Origin: Phoenix dactylifera
Taxonomy: Eukaryota; Streptophyta; Magnoliopsida; Arecales; Arecaceae
DNA: 64,000 nt
Assembly: GCF_009389715.1 (NCBI RefSeq)
Contig: NC_052399.1
Coordinates: 14,945,646 to 15,009,645 of the forward strand
Direction: 5' to 3'
In this document: in pieces, positions 24,480 to 34,553 of the stretch
How positions within the stretch are numbered: the stretch's first letter is position 1
Layout: every line of letters starts with the position of its first letter
Program-made: the position numbers and the translations under genes
Notes under the pieces: model-generated
Database searches by the model: none
Told to the model about the DNA's origin: nothing
What the model saw: the letters and a program-made list of their open reading frames with translations, nothing else

Positions 24480-24825
24480 GTCAACCAGCATTACAGCCAG
24501 CAAACCCCGCATCCCTAGACCATACGCCGCCCTACCGTCCCACCTACCAAAAAGGTAGCCCCGTCATCCGACGTACGTAGAGCACGAAGAAGGCCGAGGT
24601 TGGTGGATAGCACGGGCAATCTTTTGGGTAGATGGGACAGGACGTGCCGTGGCGAGATCAACGCCCAGAAAAGAGGGGGTTCCGCCCCTCATTTTATAAT
24701 TCCACACAGAGAGGCTATATATATGGGAGCCAAGAGCATGCCCCTCCACACTCCTCGGCGCTCTACCCTAAACAATTAAACCTTCAGCAGCCGCTGCCCA
24801 TCTCTCCATCGCCCTTCCACTTAGA
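24480..24825 (+). promoter_or_regulatory. CHS2 core promoter and 5' UTR, type beta
   Basis: A consensus H-box, CCTACC(N7)CT, lies at 24531-24545. It overlaps an AC-I type MYB site ACCTACC at 24542-24548, and an A-box TACGTA follows at 24574-24579. The TATA box is at 24716-24724, 110 bp before the ATG. H-box and ACGT elements are established cis-elements of CHS promoters for MYB and bZIP factors. The alpha promoters of CHS1, CHS3 and CHS4 lack these three sites. Confidence 0.75.
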
Positions 24826-26352
24826 ATGGCCAGCATCGAGTCCATTCGCAAGGCACAGAGGGCTGACGGCCCGGCCACGATCATGGCCATCGGAACCGCC
24901 AACCCTCCTCATGCCGTCGACCAGAGCACCTACGCGGACTTCTACTTCCGAATCACCAACAATGAGCACAAGCACGAGCTCAAAGAGAAGTTCAAGCGCA
25001 TATGTAAGAGCTTAATTAATTGTTGCATTCCTTGGTTCCTCGTATACTTTTTTGGTATAGTACTTAGAAACCACTTTGGCACGTTCGCTCTATCTCATGA
25101 CACCTAGTGAGCATGCATGCATGAATCATGATATCCGATCGTGTTCCCATGCATCTTTCTTCCAATTATAAAAAAACAAAGAATATGGAGGGAGCTGTCC
25201 GCAACACATTTTTATCCAGATCATGCATGCATACGTATCCAAACTCTCTCAGGCATGCGACAATTAGATGATCGATATTATCATCCAAACTCATGAATGA
25301 GAGATACACATGCAAGTCGCTCGTTTTTTTTTGACGTTAGTTTGCTGCGTCGCGTTGCAGGTGAGAAATCCATGATCAAGAAGCGGTACATGTACCTCAC
25401 CGAGGATGTCCTGAAGCAGAACCCGAACATGTGCGCCTACATGGCGCCCTCTCTGGATGCCCGGCAGGACATCCTGGTGGAGGAGGTGCCGAAGCTGGGG
25501 AAGGAAGCAGCCGTCAAGGCCATCAAGGAGTGGGGCCGCCCCAAGTCAAACATCACTCACCTCGTCGTCTGCTCCACCAGCGGCGTCGACATGCCCGGGG
25601 CCGACTACCAGCTCATCAGGCTCCTCGGCCTCAACCCGTCCGTCAAGCGAGTCATGCTCTACCACCAGGGCTGCTTCGCCGGCGGGACCGTGCTCCGCAT
25701 CGCCAAGGACCTCGCCGAGAACAACAAGGGTGCTCGCGTGCTTGTCGTGTGCTCCGAGATCACCGTCGTCACCTTCCGAGGCACCGACGACGTCCACTTC
25801 GACAACCTCGTGGGCCAGGCCCTCTTCGCCGACGGTGCAGCGGCACTCATCGTCGGAGCGGATCCGATCCAAGGTGTCGAGAGGCCGCTCTTTCGAATGG
25901 CTTCGGCGGCTCAGCTGGTACTGCCGGACAGCGAGGGGGCCATCGAAGGCCACCTCAGGGAAGTGGGCCTCACCTTCCACCTCCTCAACCAGGTCCCCAC
26001 CATTATCTCCAAGAACATCGAGAAGAGCCTGGAGGAGGCGTTCGAGCCGCTGGGTATCTCTGACTGGAATTCCTTGTTCTGGATTGCGCACCCTGGTGGC
26101 CCGGCCATACTTGACGCCTTCGAGTCCAAACTGAAGCTGAAGCCGGAGAAGCTCCGGGCGACGCGGCACGTGCTTAGCGAGTACGGGAACATGTCCAGCG
26201 CTTGCGTGTTCTTCATACTGGACGAGATGAGGAAGCGGTCGGCGAAGGAAGGGAAAGGGACCACCGGAGAGGGGCTCGACTGGGGAGTGCTCTATGGATT
26301 CGGACCAGGCCTCACCATGGAGACCGTCGTCCTCCAAAGTGTCGCTATCTAG
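24826..26352 (+). CDS. CHS: Chalcone synthase copy 2 (intact, two exons)
   Basis: Exon 1 is 24826-25003, the intron 25004-25360, and exon 2 25361-26352. The 389-residue product appears identical to CHS1. Translations of exon 2 in other frames also match CHS1 exactly, so the nucleotides are the same too. Cys164, Phe215, Phe265, His303 and Asn336 are all present. It should make naringenin chalcone from 4-coumaroyl-CoA and three malonyl-CoA. The intron has an extra TGCA near 25150 shared only with CHS3. It differs from CHS1 mainly in its beta-type promoter, so any difference in role is likely to be in expression. Confidence 0.97.
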
Positions 26353-27110
26353 GGTTTTAGACTCCACCATGGTTCCATTGCTACATTTTTTTATCGTTGG
26401 TTCAGTCCAAGCAGTCGTCGACCAAACAATATTTTAAAAGATTATATATGAGATATGCAATAAATAAATGATTGAATAAAAAGCCTGGTAGAGTGAAATA
26501 CTCAATCAGCAAGTGTATCTTTCTTCAAGAATACCGAAGTGTTTACTCAAAGTATAAAAAAAGAGAAGAAGAATTAGTTCAGTGGGAAATCTTAATGTAA
26601 GATCCTAAGTTAAATCGCTGCCCCAGCAACGAACATTTCTTCTTTGTAGTGAACTTGCTCTTCCTCTTATAGTCAATTCCTACTTTGGACGCGCGCTTGC
26701 GGTCAGAGTTCTTCTATTTCACGTCTCCCGAAATCAATTGCAACTTTTGCTTGGGCCGGAAACGTATAAACCAGGGAATTTACGGAAAAACCATTAGCCG
26801 TATCGGACTTAAAGGAAACTTTCCCTCACCAGTCAAGCTGAGGATTGTTGACTTCCTTTTTCAGAAAGTCAAGAATACGTAACCATTGCTTGAACAGTTT
26901 TTGTTTTTCTTTTGTTGAGAAGGTGCCTAAAGGCTGATTAATAACAATCCATTACAATTTTATGGTAGTCATAACAGACCCCGGCTATGGTTGTTTTATG
27001 ATTATAGTAGCATCATTTAATTAAATTTAAGTGTTAGTGTTAAGGTATTTCCTTTTCTTTTGATAGTTAAGGGAGCAAGAATTACCTAATTTCATAATAA
27101 TTACCTAGGT
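26353..27110 (+). repeat. CHS 3'-flank module after CHS2
   Basis: Near-identical to 12557-13312. Unlike CHS1, it runs on into the common spacer instead of into a second flank copy. Confidence 0.8.
26459..26464 (+). promoter_or_regulatory. Polyadenylation signal of CHS2
   Basis: AATAAA at the same distance from the stop codon as in CHS1. Confidence 0.6.
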
Positions 27111-27360
27111 CGCTATGAGCCCTCAAGCAGGAATATTTTTTTAGCCCCATATTAGTTATGCACTACGTAGATTTAAATATCTGTAGAAGGCCAAGAAACC
27201 CAACTAATATCTTTTGACTAATCCTTTTAAATAAAAAAGGCGTCAAAATGAGATCCAATATATGTTTGTATAGGCTAGGAGATATACTATAACATGCATG
27301 GGCTCATTTCAATTGACTACGAGCTAATTATATGGTGTTTATGATTAGATTTATAGCACT
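27111..27360. other. Common spacer of unit C up to the solo LTR
   Basis: Matches 41700-41960 and 56670-56920. Units A and B have lost it by a deletion at about 268 and 14130. Confidence 0.6.
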
Positions 27361-28187
27361 TGATAGAGGAAAAAATGGATCATTCAGCCCACAACTAAAA
27401 GGCCGCTCGGTTTCGGCTAAGTAAACACCAACGATGAATGACCGAATCTTCACTTCGGCCCAGGGACAGCTCGTCCTCGGAACTCCGCTTAAAGCTCCAC
27501 CAACTCCAGACAGACGTCCACCCATCCCGACCAAGTTTGGGATGCCAAACCCCCAACGATACGCTCCGACCCTCGAGCTCGGGACGCTCCTCCGAGCATA
27601 CCTCGGAATCCGGAAAACCGAGCTACTCACAGTATCTGCTAAGCCAACCTCGTTAAACGCATGATGCGACTACTTAAGAAGTTCGGCCTCATTAATGACC
27701 GCACCCATATGTGGCCCTATGCCCACCTACGTGGCCATACTCCACCACACTGCCATGTCATGTCTCCATAACCGGCCAACGGCAGTCAGACGATACCCTG
27801 CCTACTCCGGCCATAGCCTGCTGTGACTGTCAACGCCCTACCGTTCTCAAGAACGGGCTACCACACGTCACCAGCCAACCTGAGCTGCGCGCCATAAGGC
27901 TCAGAGCCATGCCCCCTCATGATAGGAACTGACAGTACCTCCATCACCTGGGTTACTCCACCGAGGCTATAAATAGCTCGGTCAGGTAATTTCCAAGGGA
28001 CCTTTGGCCGGACCAAATTTACCCACTCTAACTTGATCGTCGGATGGTCCTCACCGGGAATACCGATGAGGCTTTGCGCAGGTCCGAGGCCGTTGCACAG
28101 GAGGTGGCTCTCGTCTTTCCCTTTCCAGCACCGGCGGCTCCCTCGGCTCCCCCGGCGTGGTCACCTTCGGGCCAGATTTGAACCACA
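27361..28187 (+). mobile_element. Solo LTR, 827 bp, probably Ty3/gypsy
   Basis: Starts TGATAGAG and ends ACCACA, flanked on both sides by ATAGCACT (27353-27360 and 28188-28195). Units D (41953) and the CHS5 flank (56913) show the empty site. A TATA box (tataaata) at about 27968 is followed by 'cttgatcgtcggatggtcc', the order seen in plant gypsy LTRs. It is GC-rich compared with its surroundings. No interior remains. It inserted after this unit split from the others. An 8-bp flank match is longer than the usual 5, so three bases may match by chance, or the family may differ. Confidence 0.65.
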
Positions 28188-30561
28188 ATAGCACTCATGA
28201 TTGGATTTGAATAGATATAGATCCTAAGACTGGCAAGGATGTTAAGGCTTAAATGAAGGAAGTATATCGGGACTTGCATGAGCATGTGTTCAGTCTTACA
28301 TGGATAACAGATAGATCTTCATACTTATACAAGGCTAAAGAATCAAATAATATCTTCTGATTAGCTTTTTAGGTGAGTTACTGCATTGTTGCAATCTCGG
28401 TGCTTGGATGCATTCTAAACTCAACCCAAAATTCTTGATTGCGAAGTTAAGGAGCATGACCATTAGCATAAGCCAAAGCTTGGACATTTATGCCTTTGGT
28501 TTCTTTTCAAAATGTTCAATAGACATAGTCTGATGTTCCTTAACAATCAAATCTATCGCCCTACACACACAAAAAAAAAAGTAAAGATGGAGCAAGAAAG
28601 ACATCTTAAAGGAACAAGGTCGTATGTTTGATTTCAATGAATGAACAACAAACAGATTGCATAAAAACTGTATGCTAAATGTTTATCTACATGACTGAAT
28701 ATATGGCAATTAATTCTTTATGAAGTATTTTTTTTGTGGCTTAATGCGCTTGTTTGGAGTATTTGCTCGGTCCAAATGATGGCTATCTCCAACATGTGAA
28801 AATTAGCTCTTTCTGAAAATCAGAACACATCTTTTTTAATTTTATAAATTTTGGAAGGTATTGGCCTTTTAGATGGATGAAACTATATACAGCTTCTTTA
28901 GATAGACCAGATATTATTCGTTTCTTATTAGTCCCAATTAGAGATAGGTCATATCATAAAAATGATTCCTATGCGTGTGTTGTATTTAATTAATGAGTAG
29001 TTAAAGATATGATGGTAAATAAAATGGTCTAACTGGCTATTAGGCTATTAGGATCGCCGAACCAACCATCTTTTTAATGAGCAAGTTGTGTTTCAGTTGG
29101 AATTAAATTTAGCTCTGATATGGCCCATTTAACTGCTAAACAAGGCAACCTAGGATAAGTAAGACTTGCTTAGTACTCAATTAGATTAAACTTGGAACAA
29201 AAGAGACTAGATATTTGATATATATTAATATATATCATATATAATTTGATTATTATTTATAAATAAAATTATTTCATATCATAAATTATCATCACAATAT
29301 AAAGAGTATTTTTAGCTCAAGGTATGAATGAAAAGGTTTTTAGGGATTTTAGTTTGGCTTGAATTTCGTAGATCATCAGCTGTTCAAGACTAGCTCAAAT
29401 ACCGAGCTTTCGCTATGCTTAGGCATGTTTTTTAGCCATAACAACTTTAGCATCACTTTTCACATGCCAAATGGAAACAGCTTAAGCATGTGGATCATAC
29501 GACAAAATCAGAGCGATGGAGACAGGGCCACCAAACAGGATCAGTCAAGAAAGGTGTAAGAAAACCATATTGCCTTGTCCCACTTTTGATTTTGCCGAGC
29601 CACGAAAGGTGTTCAAGTCAATGAAAGTCCAATGTTTCTTTTGATTTTTTTTTTTTCTGGCTTATCACTTTCATTTTGGATACATTGTAATTTGAACCTA
29701 CTCATATATACATTTGTTTAGCGCGAGCAGAGTTGCATATTTACCTCATCTTGGAAAAACTGTCCTTGCTTCCCACGAATTCCTAGATTCACAACCAAAG
29801 AGGCCGTCAAACAAATACAAAATTAAGGCACAGCATGGAACAGAAACCGAGTTGCATCACCCTAAAATATGAATTATAAAACGTATCAATTGGAGACTGG
29901 CCAAATCGGTGAAGACATCCCATCATAAAGTACAAGATGGAACCCCACATCGAACGCCATATCGCGGGCGTGCCCACTCGGAAGCCATCTCTTCCAATGA
30001 GAAAGTTAGTTACCACGAGGACATCTTAATCTCAGCTAACAAATAATTATTGGAAATATTAGTCATACAAACATGTGCTCTAGCTTTAGAAAGCCAAGCA
30101 CGTTTCCTGGGTCTTAAAAAACTGCTAGTTATTTTGGTTATGAGGCAGTTACTGTACACAACATCATGTAAGGTGACTCTCAATGTACGAAAAACTAAAT
30201 GCAGGATGACCTGACGTAAACAACTGTTGAAAAGTCAATTCAAAAAGAGAAGAGGCCAAAAAAAAGAAGTAGAAGGAGGCAAAAATTCTTGACCCAGACC
30301 AGACACGTGGTTGGTTTGGAATTGAGTTATGACCAGCCCAGTCAACTTTTCCCGTCCATAGAAAAAGACAGGAATTGAACGGTCTGAATACCCTAATTCT
30401 TTATCACATATGGGGGGATACAAATGGGCCTGGCCCAGGCCAAAGGTCGGCAAAATATTCCACAGATGCGGCCCGAAATCCTAACAAAGAACAATGTCAG
30501 AGCAGGCCCTCAGGCGGGCACATTTGCTCCCTAAATACTAAGGGCTTAGCAAGAAGTCTTT
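28188..30561. other. Common spacer of unit C, no gene seen
   Basis: Collinear with 41950-44360 and 56910-59080. It contains one copy of the 0.7-kb module (about 28590-29310) with its AT palindrome. A short minus-strand reading near 29810-30010 is kept in neither frame nor length elsewhere, so I do not call it. Confidence 0.55.
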
Positions 30562-30850
30562 AGGGCCGCGTTTGGTTCGTGACAGGAAGCAGAATTGATT
30601 GGAATGGAAATCGGAATGGCCATAACTCCCGACGTATTTGGTACATGATTGGAATCGGAATAGGTTTTGAATTAGGAGAGAATAAGGATTGGGTTTTAAA
30701 GGATTGGGGCATATTTCCATACCTTCTCCATAATCGGAACAAAAAAGGTACTCCACCCAACCAAATGGTTAGAATAGAAGTTATTCGTTCCCATTTCTGT
30801 TCCAAACTCCAACTCTCCCCCATAATCCAAATATCGCCAAACGGTACATT
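30562..30850. mobile_element. MITE-like element, unit C
   Basis: Starts GGGCCGCGTTTGGTTCG and ends near CGCCAAACGGTACATT, so the ends form an imperfect inverted repeat around GTTTGG/CCAAAC. The interior is rich in GGAATCGG-like steps and has no coding capacity. It is related to 44363-44690. The class (hAT-like or PIF/Harbinger-like) cannot be decided because no clean target duplication is visible. Confidence 0.45.
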
Positions 30851-31820
30851 CCATCATCTGATTGTGCACGAACGGTGCATGTTTGAATTAAAGATGGTTT
30901 GATTGGTTAGTCCTAAAAACTGATTTCCCAAATGGCACGAAGCATTCCTCGCCATGTGTATCGTCGTAGGTTCTCCCATGTATGGCATTTAATTCTGGAT
31001 GACATAATCACAAAACCATGAATGCTTAGATATTTCAAAATGGTGGAAACATAGTGTGATATATGAATGATACGAGAATGGATCAGATTGTGCAGTGAAC
31101 CTGTTCATGATGAAACCATAAGAGCACGCCTGCTTGGTTGATCGACAGGATTCCATGCATGGATCCTTCCAGGACCACCTCATAGATATGATGCGACGAG
31201 ACTCCAAAACCATACTTCCCTCATGCAGGGACAGCTCCCAACTCTTCTTTAATCGAGCCTCCATGCCCGCCTAATAACATGGCGTAACTCTTTTCTGCAA
31301 CAGTAGTAGACTTACACAGTTTTCTCCCTTAACATGAACCAGTTCATTCAAATGGACCCATGCTGTGACCCGAAGGGACATATACTTTAGGTTATATGAT
31401 GAGGTAAGCTGCATTGATCATTCGTAGAGGCGAAAGCAAGAGGGAATCAAAGTCGAGAACAGAAAGACAGTGATGGCTGTATTCCTACTAAGATGACCAC
31501 TCCCTCATGTAAGCTCTTTAACATAAGTTCTTCCACCAACAGAAAGGGATTTTGACTCGCTTAAACTTGTTCTGCAGGCCCCAGAGGTGCAATTTACATT
31601 TCCATGTCTTCTTTCAATTGCATATCTCCATCAGTCATATGCCGATCCATATCACCATCAATTAGGTTTTACATGTTTTGGGAGTTGGGTTGAGGCTTAT
31701 TTTTGCACTTATTTACATACATTGAAGGTGAATTGCAAATTTGTGGTGTGCTACTATTTGAGAATAAATAAAGCCTGAGTTCCTATGCATACATCAAGCC
31801 AGAAATGTATCTCCTCTTCA
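30851..31820. other. Common spacer of unit C, no gene seen
   Basis: Matches 2690-3985 of unit A except for the A/B-only insert. It ends where the GC-rich insertion begins. Confidence 0.55.
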
Positions 31821-32025
31821 AATTCTGCCCCCTCTCTCTCTCCTTCTCTATCTCCTTCTTCTCCTCAATGTCGCCGGCCCTCCTTTTTTTTTTTTTTTGT
31901 TTTGGGAGGCAGCCCGTGGCTGCCCAGCCACCCGTGGCCGTGCTCCCCAGCCATCGCTGCGACCCACCAGAACAAAAAAAGAGGAAGGAGCGGCCATGGC
32001 CGCCGCCTCCCCGGCAGGCGCCGCA

Positions 32026-32330
32026 GCCCGCCGTCCCGGCCCCCTCCCGAGGCCCCCCTCCCCCCGCGGCCCGCCGTCCCGGCCCCCTCCCGAGCCCCCC
32101 TCCCCTCGCGGTCGCCACAGCCGGCCGTCCCGGCCTCCTCCCGAGCCCCCCTCCCCCCGCGACCCGCCGTCCCGGCCCCCTCCCGAGCCCCCCTCCCCCC
32201 GCGGTCGCCACAGCCCGCCGTCCCGGCCTCCTCCCAAGCCCCCCTCCCCCCGCGGTCGCCGGGGCCCACCGTCCCACTCCCCTCCCGGGCCTCCTCCCGC
32301 GGCCGCCGCGACCCGGCCCTCTTCCGGCGC
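32026..32330 (+). repeat. GC-rich minisatellite
   Basis: Six copies of a unit of about 42 or 51 bp. Each begins CCCGCCGTCCCGGCC and ends CCCCCGCGG, some with an extra TCGCCACAG. GC content is very high in an otherwise AT-rich region. Confidence 0.85.
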
Positions 32331-32460
32331 CACCGGCCTCGCGGGAGAAGAAAGGAGAAGAAGGAAAAGGAGGAAGGAAGGAGAAGAAGAGAAGAAAAAA
32401 GAAAGGGAAAGAAAAAGAAGAAAAAGGAAAGAAAAAAAAAGGAAAAAAAAAGAAAAAAAG

Positions 32461-32532
32461 AAAATAAATAAATAAATAAATAAATAAATATGTATATAAA
32501 TGAAAGAATAAATAAATAAATAAATAAATAAA
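32461..32532 (+). repeat. AAAT microsatellite
   Basis: Two runs of tandem AAAT separated by a short imperfect stretch. Confidence 0.85.
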
Positions 32533-33066
32533 AATATTAGTAATTATTTAACTAATTTTTTCATCTAGCTAGAAAATTTGTTAGAGAAATAAATGGTCAT
32601 CAAAAGAGTGAAAAATTAATTTATACTAATAATTATAATATTTTATACATTTATTATTGCATTATACTATAAATAAAATAAAATATAATATTATGTTATG
32701 TTAAATAATTTAATATTATATCAAATTATTATCCTATAGTATACAATGTTATAGTACTATGTTATAATAATATAATATTATATTACATTAATATTAGACT
32801 ATATCATATATTTATGTATTAATATATATTATATTTTATTATGCACTATTGTATAATACTACTAATGTCTTTTATGGTCATTTTGTCATACAAAAGTACT
32901 TTCTCAGTTTGTTTACCAAACAAATGTTAAAGCGCCACAGCACTTTAGAAATGTAGTTACCAAACAGCAAACAGCTTTTTATAAAAGCTCTACTTCCAAC
33001 AGCTCTACTTCGAACAGCTCTACTTCCAACAGCTCTATTGCCAACAGCTCCCCCAAACAGGGCCTA

Positions 33067-33843
33067 AATATCCTGTTTTCAACTCTTTTATGCATTCAAA
33101 TCATTCCTCAATATGTCAAAAGACTCAAATTGATTTCCAAAATATATGAAAACCACAATGCCCAAAGATTGCCTCCTTTCTTCTTCAGTTACTGATTTGT
33201 GGTCAGATTTGTTCTGAAAAAAGACTGGAAGGCAAACCGTCAAAAACCCTCAAATCTAATGAATGCTTGTATCTCAATTAGAGTTGCACGTAGCAGGGGC
33301 AGAAACGAAGTGTGATCCTAGAAAATGATATAGGAATAGGGGCTAAGGAGCATTGAAAAAATTAGGATCATACTTGTTGAAAATAAGGAAACCTAAAAAT
33401 AGCAATTTTTAAACAAAAGAAAATGATGTAGATGAAATCAGGCACTCAAAGAAGGAAGCAAAAGATTAATAAAAAAGCTTCTTAGTTTTGACGTGGTTGT
33501 GCCTAGTTTCCTGCTTGCCCTTTCCAATTCATTTATGGACATTAATCTAGAAGCAATGAAAATAAAATTTTCATTTGTTTATTATGTTTCATTCCTTTCT
33601 ATCGCTCATCCAACTGAAGAACCATATCATATAAAAAGAACAAACAAGACTTAAAGAATGCACGAATCATCCTATGCCCTAAAACAACCTCTTTAAGTAA
33701 TGGGGAAAAATATGATTTTGTAACTCTATGGTGGAAAACAACCTCTTAAGTTTAACTCTTAGGACTAAGCTAAGTAGGTCAATGGATCTTAGTAACAGTT
33801 ACGATCTGAATCGTGCGGATAACTTTCGATTCATGCATACCGT
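33067..33843. other. Common spacer of unit C, no gene seen
   Basis: Counterpart of 6975-7700 and 45090-45850. It ends at the ACCGT target of the next LTR. Confidence 0.55.
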
Positions 33844-34548
33844 TGTTGGTGTGGTCCCTCCTCATGTGGGACCCACCTTATTTGAATTTAAATAAGAAAA
33901 AGGAAGATAAGAACGAAACCATGGCTTGGGTGAGGAATTGCAACAAAACCGGGTGTCGTTGGGTTTCTACGGAAACAGAATTAGAAAAAAAAAACAAAAG
34001 AAGAAAGAGAAAAAGGGTGCGGCTTTGTGGAATCGGATTATTGATTGTATCCAGATTTGACTGAAATTTTAGTATATTGTTTTCGGCATTGAGAGCTATA
34101 AATTGAATGGTTTGAATTTTAAAAAGTCTTCCCTATTAATTATTTCAAGGATCAACACTTGGTGAGATCTATTTTTTTATTTTATTGTTTATTGTTAAAA
34201 TCTGTCATATTGGTGATGAATATTGTTGTTGTGGAAACAAAACTAAATCTTGTTGATGTTTGTGTAGCTTGTAGTTGATCTAGAGAGGGTATATTGTATT
34301 CCCATTATTCTAAATAGTGAAAATTTTTGGATGGACTAGGTCTCGTGGTTTTCTTTACATAGAAGAATTTTTCATGTTAAAAAGTATATTGTCTCTTGTT
34401 TCTAGATTGCTTAATTATTTTGCTTGTTATTTTGCCTTGAGTAGATTGCAGAGATTATTGTTGCTTGGTAAGTGATATCCTATTTAATTATGCAAAGAGG
34501 AAAAAAAGTTTGCGGCATCAGTATTTCTTGATTGCATTTTTTCCAACA
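33844..34548 (+). mobile_element. Solo LTR, 705 bp, probably Ty1/copia
   Basis: Starts TGTTGG and ends CCAACA, the typical copia LTR termini. The flanks are ACCGT (33839-33843) and ATCGT (34549-34553), a target duplication with one difference. A TATA box (tataaatt) lies near 34097. Units A (about 7708) and D (about 45855) show the empty site. The insertion is therefore specific to unit C. No interior is left. Confidence 0.7.
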
Positions 34549-34553
34549 ATCGT

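Larger units (their letters stand above)
13863..27110 (+). repeat. Tandem duplication unit B
   Basis: Second copy of the 13.8-kb unit, collinear with 1-13312. Its smaller modules match those described for unit A: direct repeats at about 14162-14878 and 15169-15918, fold-back insertion at 16708-16954, and spacers between them. Differences from unit A include a shorter poly-G region and the promoter type. No gene other than CHS2 is seen. Confidence 0.9.
31821..33066 (+). mobile_element. Unit C insertion with GC-rich minisatellite, unclassified
   Basis: This block occurs only in unit C. It contains a pyrimidine-rich start, a very GC-rich tandem array (32026-32330), a polypurine stretch (32345-32460), an AAAT microsatellite and an AT-rich tail. 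It ends in several ACAGCTCTACTTCCA repeats and CCCCCAAACAGGGCCTAAA, which looks like a non-autonomous DNA-transposon terminus. The matching left terminus was not found, so the element's limits are uncertain. ORFs across it are low-complexity artefacts rich in Pro, Arg or Lys. Confidence 0.4.

Noticed and set aside
31785-32471. 228-residue Pro/Arg-rich ORF and four overlapping long ORFs
   Set aside because: All arise from the GC-rich minisatellite and polypurine run, with several frames open at once. That is typical of repeats, not coding sequence.
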